Below, piece by piece: positions 7,860 to 16,837 of a stretch of 64,000 nucleotides of DNA. The notes under the pieces are model-generated. The model ran no database searches. It worked only from the letters and a program-made list of their open reading frames with translations, and was not told the DNA's origin. Origin of the DNA: Roseomonas sp. HF4. Lineage in GTDB: Bacteria; Pseudomonadota; Alphaproteobacteria; Acetobacterales; Acetobacteraceae. Both the position numbers and the translations under genes were made by a program. Numbering within the stretch: the first letter of the stretch is position 1; the number at the start of each line of letters is the position of its first letter. The stretch lies in NCBI RefSeq assembly GCF_005222755.1, contig NZ_STGD01000011.1, positions 147,125 to 211,124 of the forward strand, in the 5' to 3' direction.

Positions 7860-9038
7860 ATGCGCATCGCCAGCATCCGCCAGGGCGTCGTGCCCATCAG
7901 CAGCGCCATCGCCAACGCGTATATCGACTTCTCCAAGATGACCGCGAGTGTCGTCGCGATCACCGTCGAGGATGGTGCGGGCAAGTCGGCCACCGGCTAC
8001 GGCTTCAACTCCAACGGCCGCTACGCGCAGCCCGGCCTGCTGGCGGAACGCTTCGTCCCGCGCCTCGAAGCCTGCACCGAGGCGATGCTGACGGCCGGGG
8101 ACGGCACGCTCGACGTGCACGCTGCCTGGGCCGCGATGATGAAGAACGAGAAGCCCGGCGGGCATGGCGACCGCAGCGTGGCCGTCGGCGTGCTCGACAT
8201 GGCGCTGTGGGACGCGGCGGCGAAGCTCGAGGGCAAGCCGCTGTGGCGCCTGCTGGCCGATCGGTATCGGGAGGGCGAGGCCGACGAGGCCGCCTGGGTC
8301 TACGCCGCCGGCGGCTACTACTATCCCGGCAAGGACGTCGACACGCTGGTCGAGGAGATGAAGCGCTACCTCGGCCTAGGCTACACGACGGTGAAGATGA
8401 AGATCGGCGGCGCCCCGGGCACCGCACTCCGCGACGCGCTGAAGGAGGACCTGGCGCGTATCGAGGCGGTGCTGAAGCTGCTGGGCGGCGACGGCACGCG
8501 GCTCGCGGTCGACGTCAACGGCCGCTTCGGCCTGCATGCGGCGCTCGCCTACGGGGCCGCGCTCGCGCCGCTGAACCTCCGCTGGTACGAGGAGCCGCTC
8601 GACCCGCTCGACTACGCGACGCATGCGACGCTGGTCGAGCACTACGCGCCGCCGCTCGCGACCGGCGAGAACCTGTTCTCCATGCTGGATGCCCGCAACC
8701 TCATCCGCCATGGCGGGCTGCGGCCGGACCGCGACATCCTGCAATTCGACCCGGCGCTGTCCTACGGGCTGGTCGAATACCTCCGCACGCTCGAGATGCT
8801 GCAGGCCCATGGCTGGTCGCCGCGCCGCTGCGTGCCGCATGGCGGGCACCAGTTCGCGCTCAACATCGCGGTCGGCCTCGGCCTCGGCGGCAACGAATCC
8901 TACCCGGAGGTCTTCGCCCCCTTCGGCGGCTTCGCGACCGACACGCCGGTGGTGGACGGGCGCATCCGCATGCCGGACATCCCCGGCATCGGCTTCGAGG
9001 CGAAGGGCGACCTCTGGGCCGTGCTCAAGGATCTCTGA
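7860..9038 (+). CDS. tarD: D(-)-tartrate dehydratase (enolase superfamily, MR/MLE)
   Basis: A 392-residue enolase-superfamily enzyme expected to dehydrate D-tartrate to oxaloacetate. From memory it resembles the rhizobial D-tartrate dehydratase over its whole length: NAYIDF near residue 21, GYGFNSNGRY, NEKPGGHG near 99, YAAGGYYYPGK near 150 and the end PGIGFE. The catalytic K-x-K is at 179-181 (VKMKIGG) and the partner His at 327 (PHGGHQ). Mg ligands are expected at about D218, E244 and E271 (DVNGRF, YEEPLDP, TGENLF). The product enters the TCA cycle. No transporter is next to it. A related acid-sugar dehydratase activity cannot be excluded. Confidence 0.85.
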   Translation: MRIASIRQGVVPISSAIANAYIDFSKMTASVVAITVEDGAGKSATGYGFNSNGRYAQPGLLAERFVPRLEACTEAMLTAGDGTLDVHAAWAAMMKNEKPGGHGDRSVAVGVLDMALWDAAAKLEGKPLWRLLADRYREGEADEAAWVYAAGGYYYPGKDVDTLVEEMKRYLGLGYTTVKMKIGGAPGTALRDALKEDLARIEAVLKLLGGDGTRLAVDVNGRFGLHAALAYGAALAPLNLRWYEEPLDPLDYATHATLVEHYAPPLATGENLFSMLDARNLIRHGGLRPDRDILQFDPALSYGLVEYLRTLEMLQAHGWSPRRCVPHGGHQFALNIAVGLGLGGNESYPEVFAPFGGFATDTPVVDGRIRMPDIPGIGFEAKGDLWAVLKDL

Positions 9039-9045
9039 CGGCACC

Positions 9046-9696
9046 ATGCACGACCTCCCGGCGCGCGTGGCGGCGCGCTATCCCGGCATCTCGCGCACCG
9101 AGCGCGGCTTCATCGGCGGCAAGCTGCGCGCGGACCCGGCCGTGGCCGCGCTGCTGGCGCTCGGGCAGGCGCGCCACCTGGGCGCGGTGGTGGACCTCGG
9201 CTGCGGCCGTGGGCAGCTCGCGATCGCGCTGCTCCTGGCGGGCGTCGCCGAACGCGTGACCGGCCTCGACATCGACGCCGCCAAGATCGCCCTGGCGCAG
9301 CGCGCCGCCGAGGGGCTTGCGGCCCGGTTCGACGTCGCCGACCTGGTCGCGGCGGAGGTCCCCCGCGCCGATACCGTGCTTCTGGTCGACGTGCTGCTGC
9401 AACTGCCCGAGGCCGCGCAGGATGCGCTGATGGCAAGGATCCTCGCCGCCGCGCCGCGCTGCGTCGCGATCCGCGCCTTCGACCCCGAGCGCGGCTGGCG
9501 CAGCAGCCTGGGCTTCGCGATGGAACGCGTCCGCCGTCGCCTCGGGGGCGACCGCGGGCTGGACGGGGCCGTCGCGCCGCGACCGCTCGGCCAGATCGCG
9601 CGCCCGCTGGAAGCGGCGGGCTATGCCGTCACGATCACGCCCTGCTGGGCTGGCACGCCCCTGCCGAATGTGCTTCTGGTGGCGGAACGCCCATGA
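9046..9696 (+). CDS. Class I SAM-dependent methyltransferase
   Basis: A 216-residue Rossmann-fold methyltransferase. Motif I is VVDLGCGRG (about residues 46-54) and the post-I acidic strand is VTGLDID, followed by a VLLVDVLLQLP motif IV. No substrate domain stands out, so the target is unknown. The ATG at 9046 lies 7 bases after the tartrate dehydratase stop. Its own stop overlaps the start of the next gene (ATGA at 9693-9696), so all three genes may be co-transcribed. Confidence 0.8.
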   Translation: MHDLPARVAARYPGISRTERGFIGGKLRADPAVAALLALGQARHLGAVVDLGCGRGQLAIALLLAGVAERVTGLDIDAAKIALAQRAAEGLAARFDVADLVAAEVPRADTVLLVDVLLQLPEAAQDALMARILAAAPRCVAIRAFDPERGWRSSLGFAMERVRRRLGGDRGLDGAVAPRPLGQIARPLEAAGYAVTITPCWAGTPLPNVLLVAERP

Positions 9697-10541
9697 TCCT
9701 TCGCCTCCTCCCGCTGCTTCTCCTCGTCGCCGTCGCGCTGCCGGCGCGGGCGCAGCAACTCCCGGTGTTCGAGGCGGGCATCGCCGGCGGCGGCGGCTGG
9801 CTGCCGGCCTACCCGGCCTCGGACCAGAACCGCTGGCGCGGGCTGGCCGTGCCCTACGTGATCTACCGCGGGGACCTGTTCCGGGCGGATGATTCCGGCC
9901 TGCGCGCCCGCGCCGCGCTGGCCGACGGGATCGAGATCACCCTCAGCGCCTCCGGCGGTGTGAACGGGTCCTCGCGCGACATCACCGCGCGCGAAGGCAT
10001 GCCCGACCTCGAATGGCTGGGCGAGATCGGGCCGACGCTGCGCTTCACGCTCTGGCGCGGGGACGACCCGGCCGCGCCGCGGCGCATCCTGATCGACACG
10101 CCGGTGCGCGCGGTGTTCTCGACCGATTGGTCGTCCGTGTCCTTCCGCGGTTTCACCTTCGCGCCCGACATCGCCTACGAGCACGTCAACTTCCTGTCGC
10201 CCTTCGCGCGGTTGCGCCTGTCGGCGGGCGTGGCGTTCGGCACCGAACGCTACGGGGACTACTTCTACGAGGTCGACCGGGAATACGCCCGGCCGGATCG
10301 CGCGGCCTTCGACGGCCGCGCGGGCTATGTCGGCGCGCGCGTCTCGGCCTCCTACCGCCTGCCGCTGAACGAGCGCCTGTCGGTCGTGGTCGGCGGGCGG
10401 GTCGAGAATTTCTCGGGCGCGGCGAATGCCGACAGCCCGCTGTTCCGGCGCGAATGGAACGCCTCGGTGGTGGCTGGCTTCGCCGTCGCGCTCTGGCGGT
10501 CGGAAGCCCGCGTGGACATCGCCGCCCAGCCCTTCGACTGA
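9693..10541 (+). CDS. MipA/OmpV family outer-membrane protein
   Basis: A 282-residue protein with an N-terminal signal peptide (residues 1-20, ending ARAQ) and alternating amphipathic strands with aromatic ends, as expected for an outer-membrane beta-barrel. Family signs are GGGGWLPAYPASDQNR near residues 30-45, the VPYVIYRGD strand, GL/ARAAL segments and the closing VAGFAVALWRS strand. MipA in E. coli scaffolds murein enzymes; OmpV-like members have varied roles. The start overlaps the methyltransferase stop by 4 bases. Confidence 0.85.
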   Translation: MILRLLPLLLLVAVALPARAQQLPVFEAGIAGGGGWLPAYPASDQNRWRGLAVPYVIYRGDLFRADDSGLRARAALADGIEITLSASGGVNGSSRDITAREGMPDLEWLGEIGPTLRFTLWRGDDPAAPRRILIDTPVRAVFSTDWSSVSFRGFTFAPDIAYEHVNFLSPFARLRLSAGVAFGTERYGDYFYEVDREYARPDRAAFDGRAGYVGARVSASYRLPLNERLSVVVGGRVENFSGAANADSPLFRREWNASVVAGFAVALWRSEARVDIAAQPFD

Positions 10542-10557
10542 GCGGCGCGGCCCCTTC

Positions 10558-10705
10558 ATACCAAGCGCACGAAGTTCCGACGTTCGGCCCGAAGGGCCGA
10601 GGCCGCGACTGCGGTCCGCCGGTTGTCCGGCGGAGCCAAGGGCCGCGGATGCGGCCCGCCCGGCGTCTGAGGGGCACGAAGGTGCAACCTTCGTGCGTCA
10701 GGTAT
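10558..10705. repeat. Structured 148-bp intergenic repeat with terminal inverted repeats (MITE-like)
   Basis: The ends ATACCAAGCGCACGAAG (10558-10574) and CTTCGTGCGTCAGGTAT (10689-10705) are inverted copies matching at 14 of 17 positions. Between them are four tandem hairpins: TCGGCCC/GGGCCGA (10584-10600), CCGCCGG/CCGGCGG (10616-10633), GGGCCGC/GCGGCCC (10640-10657) and GCACGAAGG/CCTTCGTGC (10674-10696). It contains no gene and fills the whole gap between two convergent genes, ending on the PCu(A)C stop codon. It is probably a dispersed non-autonomous element that could also stop transcription both ways. No second copy was noticed in this window. Confidence 0.6.
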
Positions 10706-11166
10706 CAGTGCCGGTGGCCGCTGCTCCGGGCGCCGGCGGATTCGACGACGAGTTCCACCTGCACCTCGCCCGCGCGCTCGAAGCGCAGCGTGAGCGGCAC
10801 CCGGCCGCCCTGCTGGAGCGGCGCCGCCAGCCCGATCAGCATGATGTGCAGGCCGCCAGGACGAAGCTCGACGGTCGCGCCCGGCGGCACCGGGATGTCC
10901 TGCACCGGGCGCATGCGCATCACGTCGCCCTCCCGGATGAGGGTGTGCAGTTCCACGGTGCGGGCGGCGGGCGTGGCGGCCGAGAGCAGGCGGTCGGCCT
11001 CTGTGCCGCCGTTGCGCAGCGTCATGAAGCCCGCGCCGTTGGCATTGGCGCCGGCGGCGCGGGTCCAGGGCCGGACGATGCGGATATCGCCGGCGGCGCG
11101 GTCCTGCGCGGCGGCGGGCAGGGCGGCGACGGCGACAGCCGCCGCCAGGAGGGAACGACGAAGCAT
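10705..11166 (-). CDS. Periplasmic copper chaperone PCu(A)C
   Basis: A 153-residue exported protein: signal peptide at residues 1-20 (LLAAAVAVAALPAAAQ), then the cupredoxin-like PCu(A)C domain. The Cu(I) ligands follow the H-x10-M-x21-H-x-M family pattern: an ELHT histidine, VMRM methionines about ten residues later, and GGLHIM. The C-terminus is HRH-rich. The protein delivers copper to the CuA site of cytochrome c oxidase. It is preceded on the same strand by a small DUF2946-like gene, a common partner in copper loci. Confidence 0.92.
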   Translation of the reverse strand: MLRRSLLAAAVAVAALPAAAQDRAAGDIRIVRPWTRAAGANANGAGFMTLRNGGTEADRLLSAATPAARTVELHTLIREGDVMRMRPVQDIPVPPGATVELRPGGLHIMLIGLAAPLQQGGRVPLTLRFERAGEVQVELVVESAGARSSGHRH

Positions 11167-11219
11167 GGCGGGAAGTCCTTCGGAATGACGTGACGGAGGG
11201 CGCCGGAGGCGCCGGGAGG

Positions 11220-11594
11220 TCAGCCGAAGGCGGGCGGGGCGCGGGGCGCGAAGGGCGGCGCGCGGGCGGGCGGCGGCAGGGCCTCCGCCGCGGTCGGGTT
11301 CCAGGCGCGCCCGGATGCGGCCCAGGCGGGGGCCGGCGGGGCGGGCGGGGCGGGCAGCGTGACCTGCGGCAGCGCATGGCAGGCGGGGCAGAAGCCGCGA
11401 CCCGCCTCATGCGCCGGCATCTCCTGGCCGTCAGGGCCGAGATGGACCGTGCGCGCACCCTCGGCGCTGCAGATCACCGCCGCGAGGCCGGCGGGCGCCG
11501 AGACCAGGGCGAGGCAATGCGCCGGTGCCGCCACGACCTGCACGAACAGGACCGCGGCGACCAGGCGCGCAACGAGGCGGGGCAGCCGGCGCAT
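11220..11594 (-). CDS. DUF2946-like small membrane/exported protein
   Basis: A 124-residue protein with an N-terminal hydrophobic segment (LVARLVAAVLFVQVVAAP), a short middle with ICSAEG, a CPACH motif near residue 70 and a Pro/Ala-rich tail. That layout fits DUF2946, whose members sit in copper-related operons and probably bind metal through the Cys/His motif. ATG 11594 has GGTAGGTG upstream; a GTG 9 bases earlier is also possible. It lies just upstream of the PCu(A)C gene and 43 bases after thpR, so a shared transcript is likely. Family assignment is by pattern only. Confidence 0.6.
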   Translation of the reverse strand: MRRLPRLVARLVAAVLFVQVVAAPAHCLALVSAPAGLAAVICSAEGARTVHLGPDGQEMPAHEAGRGFCPACHALPQVTLPAPPAPPAPAWAASGRAWNPTAAEALPPPARAPPFAPRAPPAFG

Positions 11595-11637
11595 CGCGGT
11601 CACCTACCCCCCGGGCCGCGCCCGGGCAAGCGCCCGG

Positions 11638-12189
11638 TCAGGCCGCGGCGCGGGACAGCAGGTCGTAGTCCACCTCCGCCGTGTAGACCGACGCCTCCTT
11701 GCCGAGGCGCGAGGACAGCAGCGTGAAGTGCTCCACGCGCATGGGCGCGGCACGGAACAGGTTGTGCGCCTGGACGAAGGCCACGACCTTGTCGGGCGGG
11801 GCGCGGTCCACCCGCGCGATCGTCACATGCGGGCTGAACCGCTTGCGCTCCGGCGGCAGCCCCACGCGCTGCAGCGCCGTCTCCACCTTGCCCTGCAGGT
11901 GCGACAGCGCATCGTTGCGCTCTGCGCCGACCCAGAGCGACTGGATGCGCCCGGCCTTCTCGAAGGTGCCGAGGCCGCGCAGCGACAGGTCGAAGGCATT
12001 GCCGCGGATGGCGGCGAGCGCGTCGTCCACCTCCTGCGCGCGCCAGTTCTCGATCTCGCCGATGAAGCGGAGCGTGAGGTGGTAGTTGTCCGGCGGCACC
12101 CATTTCGCGCCCGGGATGCCGCCCGCCAGCCCGGCAATGGCGGAACGCAGGTCTGCGGGAAGGGTCAGGGCGACGAACAGGCGCAGCAT
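11638..12189 (-). CDS. thpR: RNA 2',3'-cyclic phosphodiesterase (2H family)
   Basis: A 183-residue 2H phosphoesterase that opens 2',3'-cyclic phosphates on RNA. The two catalytic H-x-T-x motifs are present: HLTL at residues 37-40 and HVTI at 121-124. Their spacing and the opening MLRLFVAL strand are standard for ThpR/LigT proteins. The start at 12189 is 29 bases after the arylesterase stop on the same strand. Confidence 0.92.
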   Translation of the reverse strand: MLRLFVALTLPADLRSAIAGLAGGIPGAKWVPPDNYHLTLRFIGEIENWRAQEVDDALAAIRGNAFDLSLRGLGTFEKAGRIQSLWVGAERNDALSHLQGKVETALQRVGLPPERKRFSPHVTIARVDRAPPDKVVAFVQAHNLFRAAPMRVEHFTLLSSRLGKEASVYTAEVDYDLLSRAAA

Positions 12190-12218
12190 CGGGAGCCCCC
12201 TTCCGTGTCGCGGCGTCT

Positions 12219-12899
12219 TCAGCCGGCGGGAATCCGCGCCAGCAGCGATTCGACCGAGGGCAGCATGCGACGGACGAGTTCCGCGACGCCAGCGTCATTC
12301 GGGTGAATGCGATCCGGCTGGTTGAGGGCGGCCTCGCCGGCCACGCCCTCCAGCAGGAAGGGATAGAACACGACCCCGGGCCGCTGTTCCGCCAGGCGGG
12401 CGAAGGTCGCGGCGAATTCGCGCCCGTAATCGGCGCCGAGGTTGGGCGGCGCCAGCATCCCCGCCAGCATCGCCGGCAGCCCGCGCGCGGCCAGCGCGTC
12501 GAGGATGGCGGCGAGATTCTCCGCCGTCGCGCGCGGCTCGATCCCGCGCAGCCCGTCATTGCCGCCGAGCGCCACGATCACGGCGTCCGGCCGGTCCGCG
12601 AGCGCCCAGTCGAGCCGTGCGCGACCGCCCGCGGTCGTGTCGCCCGAGACGCCGGCGTCGATGATACGGACCTGGTGCCCCTTCGCGCGCAGCGCGGCCT
12701 CGAGCCGTACCGGGAGAGCCTGGCCGCGCGGCAGCCCGTAGCCCGCGGTGATGCTGTCGCCCAGCACCATGATGCGGACCTCGCGCGCCTGCGCAGGTCC
12801 CGCGGCCAGCAGCGGCAACACTGCGATACAGGCCGAAAGTTTGCGGATCGCGCGGCGACGCCCATATCCGGCCGGACGCCGCGGAAACAAAAACGACAT
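12219..12899 (-). CDS. tesA: Arylesterase / TesA-like SGNH hydrolase
   Basis: A 226-residue periplasmic GDSL esterase (arylesterase/acyl-CoA thioesterase I group). After a basic N-terminus and signal peptide (about residues 1-38) come block I LGDSITAGYG with nucleophile S49, G86 region DAGVSGDT, block III GGND (N114) and block V DRIHPN with D196 and H199. The start at 12899 overlaps the start codon of the divergent ABC gene within CATG (12897-12900). The tesA / ybbA / ybbP neighbourhood is the same as in E. coli and many proteobacteria. Confidence 0.88.
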   Translation of the reverse strand: MSFLFPRRPAGYGRRRAIRKLSACIAVLPLLAAGPAQAREVRIMVLGDSITAGYGLPRGQALPVRLEAALRAKGHQVRIIDAGVSGDTTAGGRARLDWALADRPDAVIVALGGNDGLRGIEPRATAENLAAILDALAARGLPAMLAGMLAPPNLGADYGREFAATFARLAEQRPGVVFYPFLLEGVAGEAALNQPDRIHPNDAGVAELVRRMLPSVESLLARIPAG

Positions 12900-13626
12900 G
12901 GACACCCTTCCACATGCCGCCCCGAAGCTTGCCGGGGCCCCTGGCGACGCGCCGCTGATCCAGGCCCTCGGCCTCGGGTTCCAGGTGAGGGCCCAGGCGG
13001 GCGAGATCAATATCCTGCGCGGCGTTGACCTCGCCGTGCGGGGCGGCGAGGCGGTCGGCATCGTCGGCCCCTCGGGCTCGGGCAAGACCTCGCTGCTCAT
13101 GCTGCTGGCCGGGCTCGACCGGCCGACGGCGGGCAGCCTCAGCGTCGCGGGCCACGACCTGACGCGCATGGGCGAGGACGCGCTTGCGGTGTTCCGGCGC
13201 GAGACGGTCGGCATCGTCTTCCAGGCCTTCCATCTGGTGCCGACCATGACGGCGATCGAGAATGTGGCGGTGCCGCTGGAATTCGCCGGCCGGGCCGATG
13301 CCTTCGACCGCGCCGAGGCGGCGCTGCGCTCGGTCGGGCTCGGTCATCGCCTGACGCATTACCCGGGCCAGCTTTCCGGCGGCGAGCAGCAGCGCGTGGC
13401 GCTCGCCCGCGCCTTCGTGGCGGAGCCCCGGCTGCTGCTGGCGGACGAGCCGACCGGCAACCTCGACCGCGGCACCGGCGGCCACGTCATGGACCTGCTG
13501 TTCGGCCTGCGCGAGCAATTCGGCACCACGCTGCTGCTGATCACCCACGACCCCCTGCTGGCCGAACGCTGCGAGCGGCAGGTGCGGATCGAGGACGGGC
13601 GCATCGTCGCGGACGGCGCGGCCTGA
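12898..13626 (+). CDS. ybbA: ABC transporter ATP-binding protein (YbbA/LolD type)
   Basis: A 242-residue ATPase of the LolD/MacB/YbbA group. Walker A GPSGSGKT is at residues 57-64, a Q-loop VFQAFHLVPTMTA follows, the signature LSGGEQQR is near 153-160 and Walker B LLLADEPTGNLD near 173-184, all characteristic of this group. It pairs with the FtsX-type permease that starts 2 bases after its stop. YbbAP homologues are thought to act on the envelope, perhaps lipid or hydrophobic-molecule extraction. The ATG at 12898 shares bases with the divergent arylesterase start. Confidence 0.9.
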   Translation: MDTLPHAAPKLAGAPGDAPLIQALGLGFQVRAQAGEINILRGVDLAVRGGEAVGIVGPSGSGKTSLLMLLAGLDRPTAGSLSVAGHDLTRMGEDALAVFRRETVGIVFQAFHLVPTMTAIENVAVPLEFAGRADAFDRAEAALRSVGLGHRLTHYPGQLSGGEQQRVALARAFVAEPRLLLADEPTGNLDRGTGGHVMDLLFGLREQFGTTLLLITHDPLLAERCERQVRIEDGRIVADGAA

Positions 13627-13628
13627 CC

Positions 13629-16127
13629 ATGCGCACGCTCACCCTCGCCTTCCGCTTCGCGCGGCGGGACCTGCGCGGCGGCGTGAAGGGCCTGCGAATC
13701 GTGCTCGCCTGCCTGGCGCTCGGCGTCGCTGCGATCGCGGCGGTCGGAACGCTGCGGGCCGGCGTGGCCGAGGGGCTGCGCGCCGACGGCGCCCGCATCC
13801 TGGGCGGCGAGGTCGAGATCGGCTCCCAGCAGGGCCCCGTCCCCGACGCGGCGCTGGACTGGATGACAGCACGCGGCGCGCGGCTGTCGCAGGTCGTGCA
13901 GATGCGCGCCATGGCGGTCGCGCCGGATGGCGAGCGCACGCTGGTCGAGCTGAAGGCGGTCGACGGCGCCTATCCGCTGTTCGGCGAACTCGTGCTCGAC
14001 CCGCCGGGCCGCCTGTCCACCGGCGAGGTCGCGGTCGAGCGCGTGGTGGCCGACCGGCTCGGCCTCGCGCCCGGCGCCGAGATCCGCATCGGGGAAGCGC
14101 GCTTCCGCCTGCGCGGCATCATCGCAAGCGAGCCCGACAAGGTCACGAGCCCGGCCATCCTCGGCCCGCGCGCCATGATCAGCATGGCGGACCTGCCGGC
14201 CACGGCGCTGATCCAGCCGGGCAGCCTGGTCACCTTCGAATACCGCGCCGCGCTGCTGGAGGGCACCGACCGCCGCGCCTTCGCGGATGCCTTCCGCGAG
14301 GCCTTCCCGCAGAATGGCTGGCGGGTGCGCACCGCCGACCAGGCGGCGCCCGGCGTCAACCGTTTCGTCGACCGCGCCGCCTTCTTCCTGACGCTGGCGA
14401 GCCTCACCGCGCTGCTGGTGGGCGGCATCGGCGTCGCGACCGGCGTGCGCGCCTGGCTCGACCAGCGCGCGCGCACCATTGCGACGCTGCGCTGCCTCGG
14501 CGCCTCGCCCTCCGTGATCTTCGCGACCTACCTCGTGCAGGTGGTGGCGCTGGCGCTGGCCGGCATCGTCATCGGGCTGGCGGCGGGCTTCGCGCTGACG
14601 GCCGCGGGCGCCTCCGTGCTGGCCGGCGCGCTGCCGGTGCCGCCGCGGATAGGGCTCTATCCCGAACCGCTGCTGCTGGCGGCGCTCTATGGGCTACTGA
14701 CGGCGCTCGCCTTCGCGCTCTGGCCGCTCGGCCGCGCCATGGAGATCCCGGGGGCGGCGCTGTTCCGCGACACGCTGCAGCCCTCCGGCGTGCGGCCGCG
14801 GCTGATGCTGGTGGCGGCGACGGCGGCGGCCGGGGGGGCGCTTGCGCTGCTGGTCGTGGCGACGGCGGAGAACCGCTTCTTCGCGCTATCCTTCGTGGGT
14901 GGGGCGCTCGCGACGCTCGCGCTGTTCCGCCTTGGCGCCTGGGGCCTGATGCGCGTCGCGCGGCGCTTCGCCCGCGTGCGGCGGCCGACGCTCAGGCTCG
15001 GCCTCGCGAACCTGCACCGGCCGGGGGCGCCGACGCCGCTCATCCTCGTCTCTCTCGGCATCGGGCTGACCACGCTGGCGGCCATCGCGCTGATCGAGGG
15101 CAACCTTCGGCGCCAGATCTCCGAGCAACTGCCCGACCAGGCGCCGAATTTCTACTTCATCGACATCCAGTCGACGCAGGCCGCGGCGTTCGACCGCCTG
15201 GCTGCGGCGCAGCCCACCGTGACCGAGGTGAAGCGCGTTCCCTCGCTCCGCGCCCGCGTCGTCGCCGTGAACGGCACGCCGGCCGAGGAGGTGCGCCCCA
15301 CGCCCGAGACCGCCTGGGCGCTGCGCGGCGACCGCGGCCTGACCTATGCCGCGACGCCGCCCGACGGCACGCGCATCGTCGAGGGCCAATGGTGGCCCGC
15401 CGACCATCGCGGCGAGATGCTGGTCTCCTTCGACGCGACCCTCGCGCGCGGCTGGGGGGTCGGCATCGGGGACACGATCACGCTGAACGTGCTCGGCCGC
15501 GACCTGCCGTTCCGCATCGCGAACCTGCGCGACATCGAATGGCGCGGCCTGGGGCTGAACTTCGTCTTCGTCGCCTCCCCCGGATTGCTGGAATCGGCGC
15601 CGCACACGCACATCGCGACCGTGCGCAACGACGCAGCGCAGGAAGGCGCGGTGCTGCGCACGATCAGCGAGGCATTCCCGAACGTCTCCGGCATCCGGGT
15701 GCGCGACGCGTTGGAGGCGGTGGCCGGGTTGCTCGCGCGGATCGGCACGGCGCTGTCGGCCACCGCCTCGCTCACGCTGGCCGCGGGCGCCCTGGTGCTG
15801 GCCGGCGCGGTGGCGGCCGGACAGCGCCGCCGCGTGCGCGACGCGGTGGTGCTCAAGACCGTCGGCGCCACGCGGGCGCAGATCCGCCGGGCCTTCCTGG
15901 TGGAATTCGGCCTGCTCGGCGCGACGGCCGGGCTGATCGCCGCGGCGGCGGGCACGGCGGCCTCCTGGGGCGTCGTCACCTATGTCATGCGGGCCGACTG
16001 GGTCTTCCTGCCGGGAACGCTTGCGGTGGTGGTGCTGGCCTGCACCCTGCTGACGCTGGGCTTCGGCTATGCCGGCACGGCGCTGGCGCTGCGCGCACGG
16101 CCGGCGCCGCTGCTCCGGAACGAATAA
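13629..16127 (+). CDS. ybbP: FtsX-type ABC permease (YbbP-like)
   Basis: An 832-residue inner-membrane permease with two FtsX/MacB-type halves: a TM helix near residues 18-40, a large periplasmic domain, three TM helices around 255-370 (with short further helices to about 440), a second periplasmic domain, and a last set of three helices near 705-820. This duplicated arrangement is that of YbbP. It follows the ATPase gene by 2 bases, so they form one transporter. Confidence 0.9.
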   Translation: MRTLTLAFRFARRDLRGGVKGLRIVLACLALGVAAIAAVGTLRAGVAEGLRADGARILGGEVEIGSQQGPVPDAALDWMTARGARLSQVVQMRAMAVAPDGERTLVELKAVDGAYPLFGELVLDPPGRLSTGEVAVERVVADRLGLAPGAEIRIGEARFRLRGIIASEPDKVTSPAILGPRAMISMADLPATALIQPGSLVTFEYRAALLEGTDRRAFADAFREAFPQNGWRVRTADQAAPGVNRFVDRAAFFLTLASLTALLVGGIGVATGVRAWLDQRARTIATLRCLGASPSVIFATYLVQVVALALAGIVIGLAAGFALTAAGASVLAGALPVPPRIGLYPEPLLLAALYGLLTALAFALWPLGRAMEIPGAALFRDTLQPSGVRPRLMLVAATAAAGGALALLVVATAENRFFALSFVGGALATLALFRLGAWGLMRVARRFARVRRPTLRLGLANLHRPGAPTPLILVSLGIGLTTLAAIALIEGNLRRQISEQLPDQAPNFYFIDIQSTQAAAFDRLAAAQPTVTEVKRVPSLRARVVAVNGTPAEEVRPTPETAWALRGDRGLTYAATPPDGTRIVEGQWWPADHRGEMLVSFDATLARGWGVGIGDTITLNVLGRDLPFRIANLRDIEWRGLGLNFVFVASPGLLESAPHTHIATVRNDAAQEGAVLRTISEAFPNVSGIRVRDALEAVAGLLARIGTALSATASLTLAAGALVLAGAVAAGQRRRVRDAVVLKTVGATRAQIRRAFLVEFGLLGATAGLIAAAAGTAASWGVVTYVMRADWVFLPGTLAVVVLACTLLTLGFGYAGTALALRARPAPLLRNE

Positions 16128-16234
16128 CGACATCCGGAAGCGGCATGGCGCCCCCGGAGGCGCTTCCGGCGCGGGCGGCACCTGGACTAGGCTCGCGCCG
16201 GGCGAAGCGCCCCCCAAGAACGCAAGGATACCCG

Positions 16235-16837
16235 ATGTCCCGTACGACCCGCTCCAGACTGTTGCTGACCGCCCTCGTTGCCGTCCCGCTGCTCGGCCTC
16301 GGCGCGTGCGCGTCGGACGTGCAGCAGCCCGTCACCCCGCCGCCGCCGACGGTGGTGTCCTCCGCCAAGGAAGCCGTGGGCGTGGTCGAGCGCGTGAACG
16401 CGCGCACCCGCGAAGTCGTGGTCCGCACGCCCAACGAGGGCCGCGTCACCCTGATCGCGGGGCCGGAGGTGCGGAACTTCGCGCAGATCCGCCGCGGCAA
16501 CCGCGTCCGGGTCCGCTTCGAGGAAGCGGTGGCGGTTCAGCTCACGCCGCGCGGCACCAGCCTGCCGGCCGAGGCCGATGTCGGCGCCGCGCGCGCCGCG
16601 CCCGGCGACCGCCCGGCCGGCGCCGTGGTCGCGACGGTGCGCGACACGGTCACGATCAACGCCGTGGACACCGCGGCGAATACCGTGACCTTCACATCCT
16701 CCCGCGGCGTGCGCCGGACCCTACCGGTGCGGGCCCCGCAGATGCAGGAGTTCATTCGCACGCTCCGGCCCGGCCAGCGCGTGAACGTCGCGATCGCCGA
16801 GGCCGTGGCGATCTCGGTCGAACCGGCCGCCCAGTAG
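16235..16837 (+). CDS. Hypothetical lipoprotein
   Basis: A 200-residue predicted lipoprotein: basic start MSRTTRSR, hydrophobic core, and the lipobox LGACAS with Cys at about residue 26. A Pro-rich linker follows. The mature part holds two similar beta-rich units (VGVVERVNARTREVVV and VRDTVTINAVDTAANTVTF, each followed by an R-G-x-R/V strand), so it looks like an internal duplication of a small OB- or SH3-like domain. I do not recognise a named family. It lies about 100 bases after ybbP and is probably transcribed separately. Confidence 0.65.
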   Translation: MSRTTRSRLLLTALVAVPLLGLGACASDVQQPVTPPPPTVVSSAKEAVGVVERVNARTREVVVRTPNEGRVTLIAGPEVRNFAQIRRGNRVRVRFEEAVAVQLTPRGTSLPAEADVGAARAAPGDRPAGAVVATVRDTVTINAVDTAANTVTFTSSRGVRRTLPVRAPQMQEFIRTLRPGQRVNVAIAEAVAISVEPAAQ

